64,000 nucleotides of DNA from DATAOG01 sp963782885 (GTDB lineage: Bacteria; Pseudomonadota; Alphaproteobacteria; Geminicoccales; Geminicoccaceae): contig CAWALL010000040.1 in NCBI GenBank assembly GCA_963782885.1, positions 744,001 through 808,000 on the forward strand. The letters are read 5' to 3'. Both the position numbers and the translations under genes were made by a program. Positions 59,824 through 64,000 of the stretch are shown piece after piece. The notes beneath the pieces are model-generated. The model made no database searches. It worked only from the letters and a program-made list of their open reading frames with translations, and had not been told where the DNA came from. Every line of letters starts with the position of its first letter. Position 1 is the first letter of the stretch.

Positions 59824-60935
59824 GGGCGCGGCGCGGCCGACGCCGCCGGATAGAGATGGAGCGCCGCGGCCGGCAGGCAGATGCCGACCGGCTCGCCGGT
59901 CGCGAGCCGGCGCGGATCGTCGACCATGAACTGGCGCTCGCCGACCTGAACGGCGTAGCGATAGAAGCCGCCCGGATAGGAGCTCTGGCAAATCTCGCCG
60001 CGCAGCACCAGGCTGTCCGGGGGCGCCTCGCCGGCACCCACCAGGCGCGCGGCCTCGCTGCGGAAATGGGCGAGCGCCCGGCCCTCAAGCGCGCCTTCGA
60101 CGTGGATGCCGTCCTCGCCCGGGCGGGCGCCGAAGCGCAGGCGCGCGGCATCGTTGTCCGCGCCGGCGGCGATTGCGACCGCGTCGTCCGCCGGCCGCGC
60201 GTCGAGCTCGATCACGTTGTCGGCGCCCATGAACGCGGCGACGAAGGGCGAGGCCGGGCGGTTGTAGACCGCCTCGGGCGGCCCGAGCTGTACGATCCGG
60301 CCGGCCTCCATGATCGCGATCCGATCGGCCATGACCATCGCCTCCTCGCGGTCGTGGGTGACGTGGATCGCGGTGATCTGGAGCTTGGCCTGGAGCGCCT
60401 TGATCTCGTGGCGGACGCTCTGGCGGATCCGGGCGTCCAGGTTCGAGAGCGGCTCGTCGAGCAACAGGATGCCGGGATCGATCGCGAGCGCGCGGCCGAG
60501 CGCCACCCGCTGGCGCTGGCCGCCGGAGAGCTGGGTGACCGGCCGCTCGCCCAGGCCCTCGAGCCCGAGCAACGCCAGCACGTCGCGTACCCGGGCGGCG
60601 CGCTTCGCCCGGCCGACGCCGCGCAGCCGCAGCCCGTAGCCGACGTTCTGGGCCGTGCTCATGTGCGGCCAGAGCGCGTAGGACTGGAACACCATGGCCA
60701 TGCCGCGGCGCTCGGGCCGCAGACCCGTGATGTCCCGCCCGGCGACCAGGATCCGGCCGGCGCCGACCACGGCGAAGCCCGAGATCGCGCGCAGGAGCGT
60801 GGTCTTGCCGCAACCCGACGAGCCGAGCAGCGCCACGAACTCGCCGGGCGCCACGTCGAGCGACACGCCCTTGAGCACGGCGACCGGGCCGAAGGCGACC
60901 TCGACCCGCTCGACGGTCAGCGCGTCACCCGTCAT
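59820..60935 (-). CDS. ABC transporter ATP-binding protein (PotA/FbpC-like)
   Basis: Cytoplasmic ATPase of a type I importer, 371 residues. Walker A GSSGCGKTTLLRAISG, Q-loop VFQSYALWPHMS, signature TQLSGGQRQRVALGRALAID, Walker B ILLLDEPLSNLD, H-loop IHVTHDREEAMVMADRIAIM. The C-terminal TOBE_2 regulatory domain (residues 270-365) is present. The ATG at 60933-60935 gives MTGDALTVERVEV. Its permeases are 6 kb away on the same strand, separated by plus-strand genes and the binding-protein gene. Confidence 0.94.
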   Translation of the reverse strand: MTGDALTVERVEVAFGPVAVLKGVSLDVAPGEFVALLGSSGCGKTTLLRAISGFAVVGAGRILVAGRDITGLRPERRGMAMVFQSYALWPHMSTAQNVGYGLRLRGVGRAKRAARVRDVLALLGLEGLGERPVTQLSGGQRQRVALGRALAIDPGILLLDEPLSNLDARIRQSVRHEIKALQAKLQITAIHVTHDREEAMVMADRIAIMEAGRIVQLGPPEAVYNRPASPFVAAFMGADNVIELDARPADDAVAIAAGADNDAARLRFGARPGEDGIHVEGALEGRALAHFRSEAARLVGAGEAPPDSLVLRGEICQSSYPGGFYRYAVQVGERQFMVDDPRRLATGEPVGICLPAAALHLYPAASAAPRP

Positions 60936-60982
60936 CGATCGGCCAACGGCAGCGACCGGGCGCCGCGGGCGGCGCCCCGGCG

Positions 60983-61423
60983 TCAGCCCCCGAAGTGCTT
61001 CTTCAGCGCGTCGAACCCGCCCTGGAAGACGTCGGTGCTGATCATCTGCTCGGCGTCCGCCTGCTTCTCCGGCGGATCGGGATCGAAGGTCGCGGTCCAG
61101 TCGCCATGGGTGCGGTTGCCGTCCGAGACCCGGCGCAGCCGCAGCGTCGCCCGGTAGTTCGCGACCGGCAGCGGCGAGTCCAGGATCGTATAGCTGTAGT
61201 GGTGCCCCATGTCCGACAGCTCGAGCAGGCGCTCGCGGACGACGGCGCCGTTGCCGAGCGTCAGCACCCGGACGCAACCGACCTGATCCCCGGGCCCGCC
61301 GCCCTCGATCTCGCTCTTGGCGATCCCCGGGTGCCACTTCGTCATGCTGTTGAAGTCGCGGATGCGCGCCCAGACCTGCTCGATCGGCGCGTTGATCACG
61401 GAACTGGCATGAGCTCTCGCCAT
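60983..61423 (-). CDS. SRPBCC family protein
   Basis: 146-residue START-like (polyketide cyclase/dehydrase) fold protein. It begins HASSVINAPIEQVWARIRDF, continues FNSMTKWHPGIAKSEIEGGG and LLELSDMGHHYSYTILDSPL PVANY, and ends with the long C-terminal helix AEQMISTDVFQGGFDALKKH. Hydrophobic-ligand binding or scavenging role is possible but unproven. It lies between the ABC ATPase (47 bp) and the TIM-barrel gene (28 bp), probably the same operon. Confidence 0.9.
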   Translation of the reverse strand: MARAHASSVINAPIEQVWARIRDFNSMTKWHPGIAKSEIEGGGPGDQVGCVRVLTLGNGAVVRERLLELSDMGHHYSYTILDSPLPVANYRATLRLRRVSDGNRTHGDWTATFDPDPPEKQADAEQMISTDVFQGGFDALKKHFGG

Positions 61424-61451
61424 CGTCGTCCTCCCTGGTTCTGGTTCGAAG

Positions 61452-62282
61452 CTAGAAGCTCAGGGTCTTGAACTTACGCGTTTGCTCGGTAAGCGCAATC
61501 TCGGTCGGCAGGCGCTCCATCGAGCTGGCGCCGTAGAAGCCGTGGCAGTGCCGGCAGGACTTGAGGATGTAGGCGGCATCGTCCGGCATCGCGATCGGCC
61601 CGCCGTGGCAGAGCACGATGACGTCGTCGCGCACGGCCAGCGCCGCCTCGGCCCACTGATCGATCAGCGGCACGCAGTCGGCCAGCGTCTTGGCGGTGCC
61701 GGCGCCGATCGCGCCGCCGGTCGTGAGCCCCATGTGGCAGACGATGAGGTCGGCGCCGGCCTCGGTCATGGCGACCGCATCGTCGGTCGAGAACACGTAG
61801 GGCGTCGTCAGCAGGTCGTGCTCGCGCGCGCGGCGGATCATCTCGACCTCGAGGCCGTAGCCCATCCCGGTTTCCTCCAGATTGGCGCGGAAGACGCCAT
61901 CGATCAGGCCGACCGTGGGAAAGTTCTGGACGCCGGCGAAGCCCTGCTCCTTCAGGCGGCGGAAGAAGTCGTCGATGATCAGGAACGGGTCGGTGCCGTT
62001 GACGCCCGCGAGCACCGGCGTCCGCCGCACGACCGGCAGCACCTCGCTCGCCATCTCGAGCACGATCTGATTCGCGTTGCCGTAGGCCAGCAGGCCCGCG
62101 AGCGAGCCGCGCCCGGCCATGCGATAACGGCCGGAATTGTAGATCACGATCAGATCGATGCCGCCCGCCTCCTCGCATTTGGCCGACAGCCCGGTGCCGG
62201 CGCCGCCGCCGACGATCGGCTCGCGCTGGCGGGCCATTTCCCGGAAGCGCGCGACCAACTCGGAGCGTTCATATCGAGCCAT
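61452..62282 (-). CDS. Phosphoenolpyruvate hydrolase family / TIM-barrel enzyme
   Basis: 276 residues. The family opening is VARFREMARQREPIVGGGAG TGLSAKCEEAGGIDLIVIYN SGRYRMAG, followed by VLAGVNGTDPFLIIDDFFRR LKEQGFAGVQNFPTVGLIDG. Late motifs are DLIVCHMGLTTGGAIGA and VIVLCHGGPIAMPDDAAYIL. Such proteins belong to the family that forms the C-terminal part of the plant Tm-1 resistance protein; biochemical roles in bacteria are not settled. First gene of a minus-strand run with the SRPBCC, ATPase and GNAT genes. Confidence 0.88.
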   Translation of the reverse strand: MARYERSELVARFREMARQREPIVGGGAGTGLSAKCEEAGGIDLIVIYNSGRYRMAGRGSLAGLLAYGNANQIVLEMASEVLPVVRRTPVLAGVNGTDPFLIIDDFFRRLKEQGFAGVQNFPTVGLIDGVFRANLEETGMGYGLEVEMIRRAREHDLLTTPYVFSTDDAVAMTEAGADLIVCHMGLTTGGAIGAGTAKTLADCVPLIDQWAEAALAVRDDVIVLCHGGPIAMPDDAAYILKSCRHCHGFYGASSMERLPTEIALTEQTRKFKTLSF

Positions 62283-62549
62283 TGCTCTGCTCCCCCCCTT
62301 TGAACTCGGTCCATCGCCTCGACGCGCGCCGGCGCGCTGGCATCCTGCGCGGGTGAAGCCCGACGATGCAAATATGGAGTTCAACGCGTCCGTCGTCGGG
62401 AGCCGTGAGAAATCAGGGCCGCACAGAAGCGCTCTCTGTTCGGACTGGTGTTACCATCCCATAACGTCCTTTATGGGATCGCATCAGAGGACAGAGGACA
62501 GAAGGCAGCGGGCAGTGGCCGACCCCGAACGCCCCCGCGCCCCGGGCGG

Positions 62550-63887
62550 CTACTCGCGCAGGATCTGCTTGATGCGCGCGATCGCGTCGTCGACCGCCTG
62601 CGCGGGGCTGATGCCCTCGGTCACGACGCGATGGACGGCCTTGCCCCAGACGTTCTCATCCCAGATCGGACCCGACTGCCATTCATGGTCACGCACGTCC
62701 ATGTTCAAGAGCTGTGGCTGGGTCAGGTCCTGGATGGCCGCGCGCATGCGGTGCGGATCGCTGGGGTCGAGCCAGAACGGCTGCTCGACCAGCTTGCGCA
62801 TCGGGGGAAACCAGCGGTCGCCGGTAAAGTCGAGCCAATGGGCGAGCCAGCCTTCCTCGGCGAGGAAGCGGACGAAGTCCTCGGCGAGCGCAGGGTTCCC
62901 GCCGGCCTTGAAGACCACGGCGCGCGAGATTCCACCCTCGATGACCAGCGGCTGGCCGTTGGCGCCGTTCGGCCAGTCGATGGTGGCGGCGTTCTTGTAG
63001 TAATCGTCGGGGCGCGCCGCGCGCAGCGCGCCCGTGATCGAGAGCGACCCATTTGGCGTCATCACCACGGTCTGGGCGAGGAATGCCTTGTTGTTACCGA
63101 TGTTGGTCCAGCTCGTCGAGTTGGGCGGCGTGCAGCCCTTGCGCCAGATCGCCGTGTAGGCCTCCAGCGCCTTGATGATTCCCGCCCGCACAGCGGGATC
63201 TTCGATCTGAAGCCGGCGGTCGCGATCGAGCCAGGGGGTGCCATAGGCGAGCTCGAACTGCAGGAGCTCGTCGGCAGTGTCCTCAGACGCCGCGGACATG
63301 GGCAGCCCGATGCTCCAGATGTCATCGCGGCCGGTCGCCTTGCGCACGGCGGGCTGCACCTGGTCGCACCAGAACGACCAGAACGCCTCCCACCCTTTGG
63401 GAATATCGGCGAGGGTGAAGCCGGCGCGTTCCAGGAGGCTGTTCCAGACATGGACGTGGTTGGCGAAACGGCCCATTGGCATCGCGTAGAGCCCACGCCG
63501 GCCCGTCTTACCGTCGAGCATGGTCGATACTTCAATGGTATCGGCATCGAACAGATTCAGGACCGGGGCGAGGACGCCCTCGAGGTCGACGAGCCGGTCC
63601 TCGTAAGCCCACCGGGCGACCCGGCGCGCGCCGAAGCCGAACAGGAAGTCGGGCGGCTGCCCGGCCTCGACCGCATCCTCGGCTTCGGGGAAGATCTCCT
63701 GTTGTCGGGGTTGGACGAGTTCGACCTGCTTGCCGGTTTTCTGCTCGAAGGCGGCAATGCTCTCAGCGATCGCCGCGTCCTCTTGGGGGTAGAAGCCAAG
63801 CTCCCACCAGACCACGAGGTCGGCGGCCCGGGTGCCGAGCGGCGCCAGGACGATCGCTAGGGCAAGAACAACGGCGCGAGTGCGCAC
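62550..63887 (-). CDS. ABC transporter substrate-binding protein, sugar type
   Basis: Periplasmic binding protein of 445 residues. The signal peptide is VVLALAIVLAPLGTRAA. The mature part starts DLVVWWELGFYPQEDAAIAE, with the SBP_bac_8 pattern AAFEQKTGKQVELVQPRQQE, LYAMPMGRFANHVHVWNSLL, FLAQTVVMTPNGSLSITGAL and a Trp-rich lobe interface. It resembles binding proteins for sugars or glycerol phosphate. No permease follows it on the left; the 267 bp to the next gene hold no CDS. It may belong to a transport operon that lies beyond the right edge. Confidence 0.9.
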   Translation of the reverse strand: MRTRAVVLALAIVLAPLGTRAADLVVWWELGFYPQEDAAIAESIAAFEQKTGKQVELVQPRQQEIFPEAEDAVEAGQPPDFLFGFGARRVARWAYEDRLVDLEGVLAPVLNLFDADTIEVSTMLDGKTGRRGLYAMPMGRFANHVHVWNSLLERAGFTLADIPKGWEAFWSFWCDQVQPAVRKATGRDDIWSIGLPMSAASEDTADELLQFELAYGTPWLDRDRRLQIEDPAVRAGIIKALEAYTAIWRKGCTPPNSTSWTNIGNNKAFLAQTVVMTPNGSLSITGALRAARPDDYYKNAATIDWPNGANGQPLVIEGGISRAVVFKAGGNPALAEDFVRFLAEEGWLAHWLDFTGDRWFPPMRKLVEQPFWLDPSDPHRMRAAIQDLTQPQLLNMDVRDHEWQSGPIWDENVWGKAVHRVVTEGISPAQAVDDAIARIKQILRE

Positions 63888-63954
63888 GGTGGTGCCTCCC
63901 AGGGCATCACGGAGAATAGGGGAGCCTTTCTGGCGAAGGCAACGGTCTCGAGCG

Positions 63955-64000
63955 TCACCGGCCGTTGAAGAAATCGATCCAGACGGACGTGTCGATAAAG
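63955..64000 (-). pseudogene. N-terminal fragment of a VapC-like PIN-domain protein at the window edge
   Basis: Reading in from the right edge the frame codes FIDTSVWIDFFNGR and then stops (TGA 63955-63957). I-D-T-S-V-W-I-D is the first PIN-domain strand with the catalytic Asp of VapC toxins. A stop after 15 visible residues means truncation or an indel; the start would be just outside the window. Confidence 0.5.

Noticed and set aside
62474..62520. Short direct repeat of AGAGGACA units
   Set aside because: Two or three imperfect copies in an intergenic purine-rich patch; too short for a CRISPR or a functional repeat array.
1..64000. CRISPR arrays, tRNA or rRNA genes and integrase-type attachment sites
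   Set aside because: None seen on either strand: no regularly spaced repeats, no T-loop signature inside a plausible cloverleaf, no tyrosine or serine integrase gene.

Overview
The window is high-GC chromosomal DNA from an alphaproteobacterium, most likely of the Rhodospirillales or a neighbouring order. The gene order (DUF2066-purM-purN, ndk-holC-pepA, lptF-lptG-lptD-surA-rsmA, gmk, mltG-fabF-acpP-fabG-fabD, rpsF-rpsR-DUF2232-rplI, phaR) and the presence of HspQ, CbtAB and PhaR point that way. The species cannot be named from sequence alone.

Region 1 (1-23.2 kb) is conserved housekeeping: purine synthesis, LPS export (LptF, LptG, LptD), outer-membrane protein folding (SurA), rRNA methylation, guanylate kinase, the fatty-acid synthesis cluster, a ribosomal-protein operon, a CbtAB-type cobalt transporter and the PHA regulator PhaR. 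Two small oddities are a HEPN-like gene translationally coupled to ndk and the absence of pdxA between surA and rsmA.

Region 2 (23.3-35.5 kb) is an insertion-sequence landing zone. An IS110/IS1111-type, an IS481-type, an IS1595-type and an IS1380-type element lie within about 10.5 kb. The IS1595 element (8-bp target duplication TACCGGGA) sits inside a TIR-domain gene. The IS481 element appears to have cut the same gene again. Removing both restores an open frame of about 586 codons coding for TIR, coiled coil, Pro-rich linker, one membrane helix and an extracytoplasmic domain. The IS1380 element (target duplication CTAG) splits a DUF2235/Tle1-like phospholipase gene, and its removal gives exactly 758 codons. 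Between them lie an intact cytochrome b561 gene and a TPP-dependent enzyme gene.

Region 3 (35.5-44.8 kb) is ordinary metabolism: HemW, a flavin reductase, a peroxiredoxin-like protein, a secreted HAF-repeat protein, an M20 dipeptidase, HspQ, and a sugar epimerase/Gfo-Idh oxidoreductase pair.

Region 4 (44.8-56.6 kb) is accessory and damaged. A DUF4145 gene is partly duplicated around a decayed IS1595 transposase. A TumE/TumA-like toxin-antitoxin pair has a perfect palindrome over its start codon. A HigBA pair and a second HEPN-like gene follow. Between 49.7 and 54.6 kb nearly every minus-strand gene (ybaK, an lprI-like gene, an adenylate cyclase/TPR gene and an ABC permease) carries single-base frameshifts, so either pseudogenes or consensus errors are concentrated there.

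Region 5 (52.9-64 kb) holds the parts of a solute ABC importer (ATPase, binding protein, two permeases), dispersed on the minus strand and separated by plus-strand genes, with a TIM-barrel hydrolase-like gene, a SRPBCC protein and a second binding protein upstream. A VapC-like N-terminal fragment lies at the right edge. No tRNA, rRNA or CRISPR array was seen.
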